Origin: Bog-473 sp963809715
GTDB taxonomy: Bacteria; Actinomycetota; Acidimicrobiia; Acidimicrobiales; RAAP-2
DNA: 64,000 nt
Assembly (NCBI GenBank): GCA_963809715.1
Contig: CAWEKO010000003.1
Location: 1 to 64,000 of the forward strand
Direction of reading: 5' to 3'
The position numbers and the translations under genes are program-made. Positions 27,682 to 35,231 of the stretch are shown piece by piece. How positions within the stretch are numbered: the stretch's first letter is position 1; each line of letters opens with the position of its first letter. The notes under the pieces were generated by a model. That model saw only the letters and a program-made list of their open reading frames with translations. It did not search any database and had not been told where the DNA came from.

Positions 27682-28365
27682 GTGGACCTCGGTCGCGCCA
27701 CCTGGAGTCAGGTGGAGGCGAGCGAAGGAAGGCATGTGCTGGTGCTCCCTCTGGGCTCGCTCGAACAACACGGTCCCCATCTGCCCCTGGACACGGACAC
27801 CCGGATCGCCGGCGCCGTCGCGGCCGGATTGGCCGAGCGCCTCGAGCACGTTGCGCTGGCCCCTGCGCTGGCCTACGGGGCGAGCGGCGAGCATGCCGGC
27901 TTCCCGGGGACCCTTCTCGTCGGCCATCCGGTCCTGGCCGAACTGGTCAGCGAGCTGGTGCGCTCGGCCCGAGGCGCGTTCGAGGGGGTCGTCGTCGTGA
28001 GCGCGCACGGCGGGAACGGCGAGGCGCTGCAACGGGTGAGCGCCCGGAGTGTCGACGAGGGGGACGACATCCTCGTCTGGTCGGCCACGGTGCCCGGAGG
28101 AGACGCCCATGCGGGACGCACCGAGACCTCGCTCATGTTGGCCATCGACCCCGGCGCCGTCCGTCTCGAACTGGCCGAGGCCGGCTGCACCGAGCCGATC
28201 GGCGAACTCATGCCCCGTCTGCGCGCCGAAGGAGTGCGGCCGGTATCGTCCAACGGCGTGCTGGGCGACCCTGCTGGTGCGAACGCCGATGAGGGCCGGG
28301 CCCTGCTCGACGAACTGGTGACCAACCTGGTCGGCCAAGTGTCGTCGCGCTGGCCCGCACCGTGA
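27682..28365 (+). CDS. mftE: Mycofactocin peptidase MftE (creatininase family)
   Basis: 227 residues. MftE is a metal-dependent peptidase that cleaves the modified MftA to release the AHDP product. The fold is marked by LVLPLGSLEQHGPHLPLDTD (metal-binding Glu, His and Asp), YGASGEHAGFPGTL and VVVSAHGGNGEAL. The GTG at 27682 is 5 bp after the mftC stop. The 3' end overlaps the next SDR gene as GTGA. This completes A-B-C-E in one operon. Confidence 0.95.
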   Translation: MDLGRATWSQVEASEGRHVLVLPLGSLEQHGPHLPLDTDTRIAGAVAAGLAERLEHVALAPALAYGASGEHAGFPGTLLVGHPVLAELVSELVRSARGAFEGVVVVSAHGGNGEALQRVSARSVDEGDDILVWSATVPGGDAHAGRTETSLMLAIDPGAVRLELAEAGCTEPIGELMPRLRAEGVRPVSSNGVLGDPAGANADEGRALLDELVTNLVGQVSSRWPAP

Positions 28366-29147
28366 GCCCTGTGGCCATTGTCACCGGTGCGGCCCGGGGC
28401 ATTGGTGCGGCCACCGTCGACGCACTGGTCAAGTCCGGCTGGGGTGTCGTGGCCGTCGACCGGGCGTCGGACGACCCCGCCCTCGACTACTCCCTGGCGT
28501 CGAAGGCCGAGCTCGAAGCGCTGGGTCAGCGCCACGGCGACGCGGTGGTCCCATTGGTGGGGGACGTGCGCAATCGATCCGACATGCAGGTCGCGGTGGA
28601 CGAGGCGGTGCGGCGCTTCGGTGGCCTGCACGCCGCGGTGGCCGCGGCGGGCGTCATCAGCGGTGGCTCCCCACTCTGGGAGACCACGGACGCCCAGTGG
28701 GACGTGCTCTTCGACGTCAACGTGAACGGGGTGCGCCGGCTGGCGACGGCCGCCGTGCCCGCCTTGTTGCGCGAGCCACCACCGCGGCGCGGCCGGGTGG
28801 TGGCGATTGCCTCGGCGGCCGGGTTCTTGGGGCTGCGCCGCTTGAGCGCGTACAGCGCCTCGAAGGCGGCGGTCATCGGGCTGGTGCGTTCGCTGGCCGC
28901 CGACTTGGCCGGAACCGGCATCACCGCCAATGCGGTGAGCCCCGGGTCGACACGGGGACCCATGCTCGACGCGTCGGCCGCCGTCTACGGACTCGAGTCA
29001 CCCGAAGAGTTCGCCAGTCAGCAGCTGATCGAACGGCTCCTGACCCCCGAGGAGCCGGCTGCGCTCATCGCCTGGTTGTGCGGGCCGGACTCAGGTGGCG
29101 TGACGGGCGCCGCCCTCCCGGTCGACGGCGGCTTGACGACGTCATAG
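28362..29147 (+). CDS. Mycofactocin-coupled SDR family oxidoreductase
   Basis: 261 residues of the short-chain dehydrogenase family. Cofactor motif: VTGAARGIGAAT; catalytic residues: Ser in AIASAAGF and YSASK in LSAYSASKAAVIG. SDRs of this kind that co-occur with mycofactocin have an insertion that traps NAD(H), so turnover depends on mycofactocin. Membership is inferred from the translational coupling to mftE (4-bp overlap). Its alcohol substrate is not known. Confidence 0.82.
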   Translation: MSPVAIVTGAARGIGAATVDALVKSGWGVVAVDRASDDPALDYSLASKAELEALGQRHGDAVVPLVGDVRNRSDMQVAVDEAVRRFGGLHAAVAAAGVISGGSPLWETTDAQWDVLFDVNVNGVRRLATAAVPALLREPPPRRGRVVAIASAAGFLGLRRLSAYSASKAAVIGLVRSLAADLAGTGITANAVSPGSTRGPMLDASAAVYGLESPEEFASQQLIERLLTPEEPAALIAWLCGPDSGGVTGAALPVDGGLTTS

Positions 29148-29160
29148 AGGAGGAAGCGAC

Positions 29161-29430
29161 ATGGCTGGCGAGTGCACGCATCTGGACCAGATCGACGAGG
29201 TGGAGCCACAGACCCCGCAGGGGTGTGGGGAGTGCATGAAGACGGGCGGTACCTGGCTGCACCTCCGGCTCTGCCTCACTTGCGGCGAGGTGAACTGCTG
29301 CGACTCCTCGCCCAACAAGCACGCCACGAAGCACTTCCACTCGTCGGGCCATCCGCTGATCCAGTCGTTCCAACCGGGCGAGGACTGGATCTGGTGCTAC
29401 GTCGATCAGCTGGCGATGGAGCCTGGCTAG
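29161..29430 (+). CDS. UBP-type zinc finger protein
   Basis: 89 residues that consist of one ZnF-UBP domain: CTHLDQI, CGECMKTGGTWLHLRLCLTCGEVNCCD (given as one domain, with paired Cys-X2-Cys motifs) and conserved histidines in KHATKHFHSSGHPL. In eukaryotes this fold binds the free C-terminus of ubiquitin; in bacteria the role is unknown. It is 13 bp after the SDR with AGGAGGAAG before the ATG, so it is likely the last gene of the mycofactocin operon. Confidence 0.85.
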   Translation: MAGECTHLDQIDEVEPQTPQGCGECMKTGGTWLHLRLCLTCGEVNCCDSSPNKHATKHFHSSGHPLIQSFQPGEDWIWCYVDQLAMEPG

Positions 29431-29499
29431 AGTGCCGTGTCAGCGGACGTTCGCATCGTTTGAACGAGCACGGATCGGCAGTTCTGGCGCAGGGCTCGG

Positions 29500-29946
29500 C
29501 TAGTCCTTTGGCAGTTCTGGCACGACGATGCGCGCTGGGTCTCTCGGGCCCATCAGTCCAACCGAGTTGCCATCCGGATCAAGAACGACGGCATAACGGG
29601 CGCCCATCAGCGCGTCGTATGGCGGCTGTTGACCGACGTAGCCCGCACTAGTCAAATCGTCGTACGTCGCGTCGACGCCCTCGGCTGAAACCAGCCGAAA
29701 CCCGAAGACGGGTCCAATCTGGGCAGGCGGCCAGCCATGGTTCCACTCCGTTGCAAACGACACGCTGTCGAAATCGAAGTCGAAGCCATCGGTAACGGCA
29801 CTCGACGCGAACGTCCGATGATGAGGAGCGAAAGGCTCGATCATTGGTTCAATCGGCACGCCGAGTCGTTCGTAGAATCGGACCATCGCTTGCATGTCGC
29901 GCACGACAAGGTTGATCTGGTTGAACACTGGTGGGCTTTCGGACAT
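29500..29946 (-). CDS. VOC superfamily (glyoxalase-like) protein
   Basis: 148 residues with two beta-alpha-beta-beta-beta modules. It begins FNQINLVVRDMQAMVRFYERLG, the classic VOC start, and ends with ARYAVVLDPDGNSVGLMGP, which supplies the usual Asp-Pro-Asp-Gly segment. Relatives include dioxygenases, glyoxalases and resistance proteins. Metal-binding residues are not fully evident, so the activity is left open. It converges with the zinc finger gene. Confidence 0.75.
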   Translation of the reverse strand: MSESPPVFNQINLVVRDMQAMVRFYERLGVPIEPMIEPFAPHHRTFASSAVTDGFDFDFDSVSFATEWNHGWPPAQIGPVFGFRLVSAEGVDATYDDLTSAGYVGQQPPYDALMGARYAVVLDPDGNSVGLMGPRDPARIVVPELPKD

Positions 29947-30027
29947 ATCGAGCAGCTCCGTTCGAGGGTCCGCTCATAATGCCCGTTCTGGTGCGGTCGG
30001 ACCAGGCAAACCTTTGTTGCCACGGCA

Positions 30028-30927
30028 CTAGCACCCGAGGTGTGACTGCCCGCAGTCTTCGTGAGGCGCTGGTCGAATGAGGAGCCGATCGACAGATGTC
30101 TGAACGAAGCCGGCGCCCAGATAGAGGTTGCGGGCAGCGTCGGCCTCGAAGCCAACTTTGAGGCGGCGTGCTCCTTTGCGTGCGATCCGATCGAGTCCGT
30201 TCGCCAGCAACAGACGGGCGAGGCCGCGTCGTTGGTATCGGTCCTCGACGCGCATTGGTTCGAGCAGTCCGACCAGTGTCGTGGGGTCGAACCAGAACAG
30301 CGCGTATCCGGCAACGTTGCCATCGGCATCCTCGACCGCCAAGTCGAGTGTCGGATCGTAGAGCGAGCACTGTCGCAACCGTGATTCGACCGACGCTCCG
30401 TTGCGAGCGACCATCGGGTGCGGACGCCCCGGGCGCCGCTCGCGATCGACGATCACGAACCCATCGATGTGTCGAACAGAGGGGCGATGGTCGGCGTTCA
30501 TCCATGCTGTGCCCGACAACTCGTCGGTCAGCGCGAATCCACTCTCGATGGCAAGGTCCACCAGCCGCGCATCGCCCTCGCGTGCGAGCACCCGGAGTGC
30601 CTCGCCTCGCCGTCCATTGGTGGCCTCCAATGTCGAAGCCCAGACCTCTGCTTCATTGATGGTCGACGACACGGTAAAGACATCCGCCTGCCAAGTGTCG
30701 CCCCAGGCCGTCAGTCCAGCGGCAGCCACGGGGCCTCCCTCGTCGAACCAAACGGGCAGCGCCAGCTCGTCGGTCACCCGGGGCCGGCGCCACCACCACT
30801 GCACGTCGGCGGCCTCCCACATGCCGCCGAGCGGATCTGCCTGTCGAGCACGCTGCAGGACCGTGGTCGTCGCCTCCAGCCGCCTGACACCCCGCAGCAG
30901 CTCGCGTCGGACAACCACGTTCGCCAA
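30028..30927 (-). CDS. GNAT family N-acetyltransferase
   Basis: 299 residues. The C-terminal GNAT domain has the acetyl-CoA motif RVEDRYQRRGLARLLL (R/QxxGxG/A type) and RRLKVGFEADAARNLYLGAGF. The N-terminal half (about 1-150) looks like a degenerate second GNAT module, as in tandem GNAT proteins. It is isolated on the minus strand beside the divergent hairpin region at 30995-31020. The substrate is unknown. Confidence 0.75.
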   Translation of the reverse strand: MANVVVRRELLRGVRRLEATTTVLQRARQADPLGGMWEAADVQWWWRRPRVTDELALPVWFDEGGPVAAAGLTAWGDTWQADVFTVSSTINEAEVWASTLEATNGRRGEALRVLAREGDARLVDLAIESGFALTDELSGTAWMNADHRPSVRHIDGFVIVDRERRPGRPHPMVARNGASVESRLRQCSLYDPTLDLAVEDADGNVAGYALFWFDPTTLVGLLEPMRVEDRYQRRGLARLLLANGLDRIARKGARRLKVGFEADAARNLYLGAGFVQTSVDRLLIRPAPHEDCGQSHLGC

Positions 30928-30994
30928 GCGTATGGGCCGGATCGTCGCACGCGACGAATCCGGCTGTTCGCCTCTTTCAGGGATGAAGCATTAG

Positions 30995-31020
30995 CGGGAG
31001 GGGGGCAGGCCCCCCTCCCG
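30995..31020. repeat. Perfect GC-rich hairpin in a divergent intergenic region
   Basis: CGGGAGGGGGG (30995-31005) pairs perfectly with CCCCCCTCCCG (31010-31020) around a CAGG loop. There is no T tract in either direction. It lies between a minus-strand gene starting at 30927 and a plus-strand gene starting at 31098, where a terminator is not expected. Confidence 0.8.
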
Positions 31021-31097
31021 GCCTCCTCCCCGTGACCGGGTCCGCGTAGGTGTTGTCGGGCCGGCAGAGCCGTCCCTCAGGCGCGCACACTGTGTGG

Positions 31098-32717
31098 ATG
31101 ACCAGTGTGGTGAACATCAACGACGTGTTCGACGGTCATGTGGGCCTCGACCTTGCCTGCATCGACCGGCTCTACCTCAATGCCTACGTGCCCAATCTCC
31201 AGGTGGGTGGTCAGGTGGTGACCTTCTTGACGGCGCACCTGGGCTTCCCGATCCCCTCGCCCGCGCTGCTGCAGAAGATCGGCAACCGGTTCCGCCGTGA
31301 CGTGAAGGCCTTCGCGGCCGAGCACGAGATCCCCATCCTGCACCTGAAAAAGCCCGACCGGAGCCGCTTCGACGACCGCAAGCTCGACCACGTCCGTCCC
31401 TATCTCGAGCGCGCCGAAGCCGAGGGTCGCTTCGGGGTGGTGGCCATCGTGGCCACCCAGGAGTTCGCCTGGGTGTTCAGCGCCAAGAACCGCTCGTCGA
31501 CCCCTGGGGTGGTCAGCTTCGACTTCGTCAAGGAGGACCGCCGGGTCGGCATGTACTACTTCTACGTGCTCGACCCCGAGTTCGGGCCCGGCTTCATCAA
31601 GATCTGCACCTACTTCCCCTATCCCTCCCGGGTCTGGGTCAACGGCCACGAGTGGGCCAAGCGCCAGGCCGACCGAGCGGGCATCGCCTTCACCGAGCTG
31701 GCCAACGGCTTCGCCTCCTGCGACGATCCCGCCGCGCTCCAGGCCATCTGCGATCGCTTCGGTCCGGCCGACATCCAGGGCTTCTTCGACCGCTGGACCC
31801 GAGTGATCCCCACCCCCTTCACCGAGGCCGACCGGGCCGCCGGCTACTTCTGGGAGCTCTCCATGCGCCAGGTCGAGGTCTCACGCACCTGGTCTTCGAC
31901 GACCCCCGCCGGGCCCGGGGCTTCTTCGAGTCCCTGGTCGCCGACAACATCGACATCGGCCGTCCCGAGCAGATCCATGCCGTCTTCGGGCGGGACCGCC
32001 GGGGCCGGACCACCACCCAACCCTTCCGCACCAGGGTGTTCTCGCCTGGCACCGAGGTGCACGTCGACTTCTCCTACAAACACAGCCGAATCAAGCAATA
32101 CCTCAAGGAAGGGAGGGCCCTGCGTATCGAGACCGTCATCAACAAGCCGGCTGACATCGGGGTCCTGGCCCGGCTCGAGCACCTGCCCGAGCTGGTGGAG
32201 CAAGGCCCGCGGGGTCAACGACCGTCTGCTTATGCATTGAACGTGCCGGCCAGGGCTGTGCCATCGGCTCTGCGCTCTTTGAGCGCATCCACCAGCCCTA
32301 CGCAAGGGAGGGCCAACGAACCGGAGCCTTGCGCTTCGGGGATCAACGCGCCATGGCCCTGGCCGGCGCACTCTGCCTCGTCGTCCACGCCGTCACCGGC
32401 TTCACCAACAAGAGCCTTCGCGGGCAGGTTGCCGGACTCCTCGGCAGCGACTACAGCTCTCGCAGATGAGCTATGACCTGCGTCGCCTCCGTCTCCACGG
32501 CCTGATCGAGCGAGCACCGGGCACCAACTCCTACGCCCTCACGCCCGAGGGCATCCGCGTCGCCGTCTTCTACACCAAGGTCCACGCCCGCCTCCTCGGC
32601 CCGCTCCTCGACGCCGACCGACCTCCTGCACCCATCGAGCTCCGTCGCGCTCTCGGCACCATCGAACACGTGGTGGACGACTACGTCACCAACGCTCGAC
32701 TCGGGCTCGCAGCCTGA
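31098..32717 (+). pseudogene. Actinobacterial hypothetical protein with C-terminal winged-helix region, multiply frameshifted
   Basis: The conserved text can be followed through four shifts. MTSVVNINDVFDGHVGLDL to QVEVSRT is in one frame up to about 31887. LVFDDPRRARGFFESLVAD to about 32195 is in the next, then VNDRLL to about 32235. RAGQGCAIGSALFERIHQP follows to 32462, and MSYDLRRLRLHGLIERAPG runs to the stop at 32717. The intact product would be about 540 residues. The last third looks like a winged helix. I recall this family as multi-copy in actinobacteria with no known function. Four indels in 600 bp, in a region where neighbours are clean, point to real decay. Confidence 0.65.
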
Positions 32718-32757
32718 AACTTGTCACAAAATCCAGAGACCGGCGGACCAAGAAGAT

Positions 32758-33066
32758 CTAGGGAGCGACAGGCTCTCCCGCGCCGGCAATCACCGACTGG
32801 AGCGCGGCAACGTGTCCCGCGAACGCTTTCCTGCCGGCGTCTGTGAGACGCACGCGAACTCGTCGCCTGCGATTGGTCACCAACCGATCGATCGTGACGT
32901 ATCCGGCGTCTTCCAGGATCGAAAATTGCTTGGACAGGGCAGAATCAGACAGACCCAGTCGATCTCGCACGAAGGAGAAATCCGCCCAATCGGCTGAGGC
33001 CAAGAGCGCCACGATGGACAGACGGGTGCTGGGGTGGATGATCTCGTCGAATTGAGGGGATGTCAC
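32758..33066 (-). CDS. Winged-helix transcriptional regulator (MarR/ArsR-like)
   Basis: 102 residues: a compact winged helix with LSIVALLASADWADFSF, recognition helix LGLSDSALSKQFSILEDAGYV and a wing RLVTNRRRRVRVRLTDAGRKAF. It belongs to the small HTH group that pairs with membrane proteins in actinobacteria. The GTG start overlaps the stop of the membrane-protein gene (GTGA), so the two are co-translated. The double palindrome upstream of the operon is a natural autoregulatory target. Confidence 0.85.
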   Translation of the reverse strand: MTSPQFDEIIHPSTRLSIVALLASADWADFSFVRDRLGLSDSALSKQFSILEDAGYVTIDRLVTNRRRRVRVRLTDAGRKAFAGHVAALQSVIAGAGEPVAP

Positions 33067-33545
33067 GCTGCGTCGAGGTGCCGTTCGGCACGGTGGCGCA
33101 CGATGGCCATCAAACTCGGTCCTCCGGTCAGAACGAGTGCGGCCACGACAACACTCGCGAGGAGCGTGGCGTGCCGGGCACCGTCTGCGTTGGCGATCAG
33201 AGCCAAGGCCACGGTGAGAATGGTCATGGCGATCAGAAAGCCGATCACGAGTACCGGGATGCGGCGACTGACGACGTCACCGTGCACGCTCAAATGTGGC
33301 GAGCCGTGGCGCCCGGAAAGGACCTGGGGGGCGATCGCCGCGTGGACAGCTCCAAAGAGGACCGTTCCCACGACCGTCGCCCAGCCGGGCCCGAATTCTG
33401 CCAGCACACCGAGTCCAACCCAGCCTCCGGCCATGCCCACCCAGTACCACCAAGGCACGTCGATCTCTGCGATCACTTGTTGACGCCGCCGGTCGATCGA
33501 ACTCAAGGCGAGACGGGCCTCTGCCTCTGTGACCTCGTGTTTCAT
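33063..33545 (-). CDS. Small membrane protein co-transcribed with the winged-helix regulator
   Basis: 160 residues with four predicted membrane helices (WWYWVGMAGGWVGLGVLAEF, WATVVGTVLFGAVHAAIA, IPVLVIGFLIAMTILTVALA, ATLLASVVVAALVLTGG) and a basic, charged N-terminal segment. AAGGAG lies 7 nt before the ATG at 33545. No catalytic motif is seen. The pairing with a small regulator resembles stress or antimicrobial-response membrane operons, but nothing specific can be claimed. Confidence 0.75.
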   Translation of the reverse strand: MKHEVTEAEARLALSSIDRRRQQVIAEIDVPWWYWVGMAGGWVGLGVLAEFGPGWATVVGTVLFGAVHAAIAPQVLSGRHGSPHLSVHGDVVSRRIPVLVIGFLIAMTILTVALALIANADGARHATLLASVVVAALVLTGGPSLMAIVRHRAERHLDAA

Positions 33546-33561
33546 CTCAGGACTCCTTCAC

Positions 33562-33601
33562 TTTCCATGTTGGAAACTCTATTACTTTCCAATATGGAAA
33601 G
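33562..33601 (-). promoter_or_regulatory. Two palindromic operator sites overlapping a promoter
   Basis: TTTCCA-TGT-TGGAAA (33562-33576) and CTTTCCA-ATA-TGGAAAG (33585-33601) share the dyad TTTCCA-N3-TGGAAA, centres 24 bp apart. On the minus strand TTGACT (33605-33600) and ATAGAG (33582-33577, 17-bp spacer) or TAATAG (33584-33579, 15-bp spacer) could be the promoter, so the downstream palindrome would cover the spacer and block it. They lie 17-56 bp before the membrane-protein start. Confidence 0.75.
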
Positions 33602-33666
33602 TCAACCGCCTTCGAGCCCCCAGCGGCGATGGTCCCTCGAGCGGGCGAGGGCGCCGCCGCTCTCGT

Positions 33667-34947
33667 TCACGAGGACTGGCCATAAGTGGTGTCGCGCTGC
33701 GGGGTGCGCGTCCCGCCGACCTGCTTCACCGCTCGTCGGAGATCGACGACGAGCAGGTCCACGGTGCCCGCGCTCCCGGCGTGCACGGTGGCGTGGAGCG
33801 AATCAGGGTGGTTCTGCCGGTCCAGGTACCAGCCGTCGGCGTGGAGGCGCTCGCCTACCGCGAAGATGTCGAGCCTGTCCGGGTCGCGGGCGCCGAAGGC
33901 CATCACGGTGGCCCGCGGATCGCCCCGCACCTCGAGTCCGTCCACCGACTCGATGCCGGCGCGCAGGGCGGTGGCCGCATCGTGCGCGATCCGGGTCAGC
34001 TCGAGGTAGCCGGCGCGGCCGAGGTGCATCATGGCCGCCCAGGCCGCGGCAATCGGTCCGGCGGGACGCGTGCCGGCCATGGCGGTCGAGGCGTAGAAGC
34101 CGCCCAGCCAATCCGTCGTCACGAACAGTTGCTTGCGGGCTAGCTCGTGCGAGCGGTACAGCACCACCGACACGCCCTTCGACGCGTAGCCGTACTTGTG
34201 GACGTCGGCCGACATCGAGGTGACGCCGGGCACCCGAAAGTCGAAGGGTTGGGCGAAGCGACCGAGCTCGGTGAGGAAGGGGAGGAGGAATCCGCCCATG
34301 CAGGCATCGACGTGGCAGAGGATGCCCCGGCGTTGGGCCAGCCCGGCAATATCGGCAATCGGGTCGACCACGCCTTGGGGGTACGTCGGGGCCGAGCCCA
34401 CGACCATGATGGTGTTGTCGGTGCAGGCGGCCTCCAAAACGGCGGCGCTCGTCGTGTAGTCGGGCTCGACCGGGACCCGCACCAGGTCGACGTCGAAGTA
34501 GTCGGCCGCTTTGGTGAAGGCGGCATGCGCGCTCTGCCCCGCCACGACCTGCGGCCGGGTGATCCCGCGCTCGCGCCCGACGTCGCGGGCAGTCTTGACC
34601 GCCTGGAGGAGGCTTTCGGTGCCACCCGAGGTGAGGTAGCCCTCGACCTCTCCACCGGCCGCCGGATCGTCGGCGCCGAGCAGGCTGGCCGTGTTCGAGA
34701 CGATGTCGTGCTGCATCACACCGATGCTCGGGAAGGCCAGGACGTTGAGACCGTTCTCCGCGCTGTAGAGGGAAAGAGCGTCGGACAGCAGCTCGTGCAG
34801 ATCGTCGCCGGCCGAATACACCAGGCTGAAGACGCGGCCGCCCCGCCAGTCCTGGTCGTCCTGCTTCATGGAGATGAGGTGCTGCATCACCTCGGCGCGG
34901 GGCAGGCCCTGCTCGGGCATGGGTGTATGGGGGAAGGCAGCGGCCAT
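33667..34947 (-). CDS. PLP-dependent lyase/decarboxylase, sphingosine-1-phosphate lyase-like
   Basis: 426 residues of the group II decarboxylase/S1P-lyase fold. PLP features: GYLTSGGTESLLQAVKTARD (phosphate and ring contacts), HVDACMGGFLLPFL (Asp to the pyridine nitrogen), and SMSADVHKYGYASKGVSVVL with the Schiff-base Lys. The relation to S1P lyase rather than glutamate decarboxylase is suggested by the short N-terminus and the HKYGYASKG context. It would cleave a phosphorylated amino alcohol or decarboxylate an amino acid. It stands alone with a 120-bp gap to the next operon. Confidence 0.78.
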   Translation of the reverse strand: MAAAFPHTPMPEQGLPRAEVMQHLISMKQDDQDWRGGRVFSLVYSAGDDLHELLSDALSLYSAENGLNVLAFPSIGVMQHDIVSNTASLLGADDPAAGGEVEGYLTSGGTESLLQAVKTARDVGRERGITRPQVVAGQSAHAAFTKAADYFDVDLVRVPVEPDYTTSAAVLEAACTDNTIMVVGSAPTYPQGVVDPIADIAGLAQRRGILCHVDACMGGFLLPFLTELGRFAQPFDFRVPGVTSMSADVHKYGYASKGVSVVLYRSHELARKQLFVTTDWLGGFYASTAMAGTRPAGPIAAAWAAMMHLGRAGYLELTRIAHDAATALRAGIESVDGLEVRGDPRATVMAFGARDPDRLDIFAVGERLHADGWYLDRQNHPDSLHATVHAGSAGTVDLLVVDLRRAVKQVGGTRTPQRDTTYGQSS

Positions 34948-35231
34948 GGCCGCGTTCTTAGCCGACCAGGTTGCAGAGCGCGGTGTCTCCCTGTGGCGAG
35001 ATGCTGGGCCGGCCGTCCAGCCCGGACACGGCAGAGGTCCCGGGTCGTGACTCGCTGCATCCGGCGATGGGTCAGGAGCCTTCCATCCGACGAAGTGAAC
35101 ATCGGGTGATCCCCTTCCACTCTGCGGAAAGCTGGATTAGACCTGAGTCACAACCCAAATCCGAGCGTGGGGAACGGCCGGATCCGATGGGGCGTTCGCC
35201 CGGTCACGCACGCCGAGTCACGGAGGTCCTC
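34948..35231 (+). promoter_or_regulatory. Leader region of the kelch-protein gene, unassigned
   Basis: A 284-bp gap between divergent genes. From about 35100 on it contains several complementary GC-rich segments, for example GGCGTTCGCCCGG with CCGGAT-type partners, that could fold in the mRNA. It ends with a GGAGGTCCTC ribosome site. I could not match it to a known riboswitch class by eye. Confidence 0.3.

Noticed and set aside
29125..29140. TTGACGACGTCATAG as another copy of the shared operator
   Set aside because: It lies at the 3' end of a coding sequence and has a 1-bp spacer instead of 3.
32758..33545. Toxin-antitoxin pair
   Set aside because: The membrane protein has four helices and 160 residues, not a small toxin; the partner is an ordinary winged-helix regulator with its own operators.
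35090..35231. A c-di-AMP or cobalamin riboswitch before the kelch gene
   Set aside because: Some GC-rich pieces look suggestive, but the conserved core sequences of these classes could not be matched.
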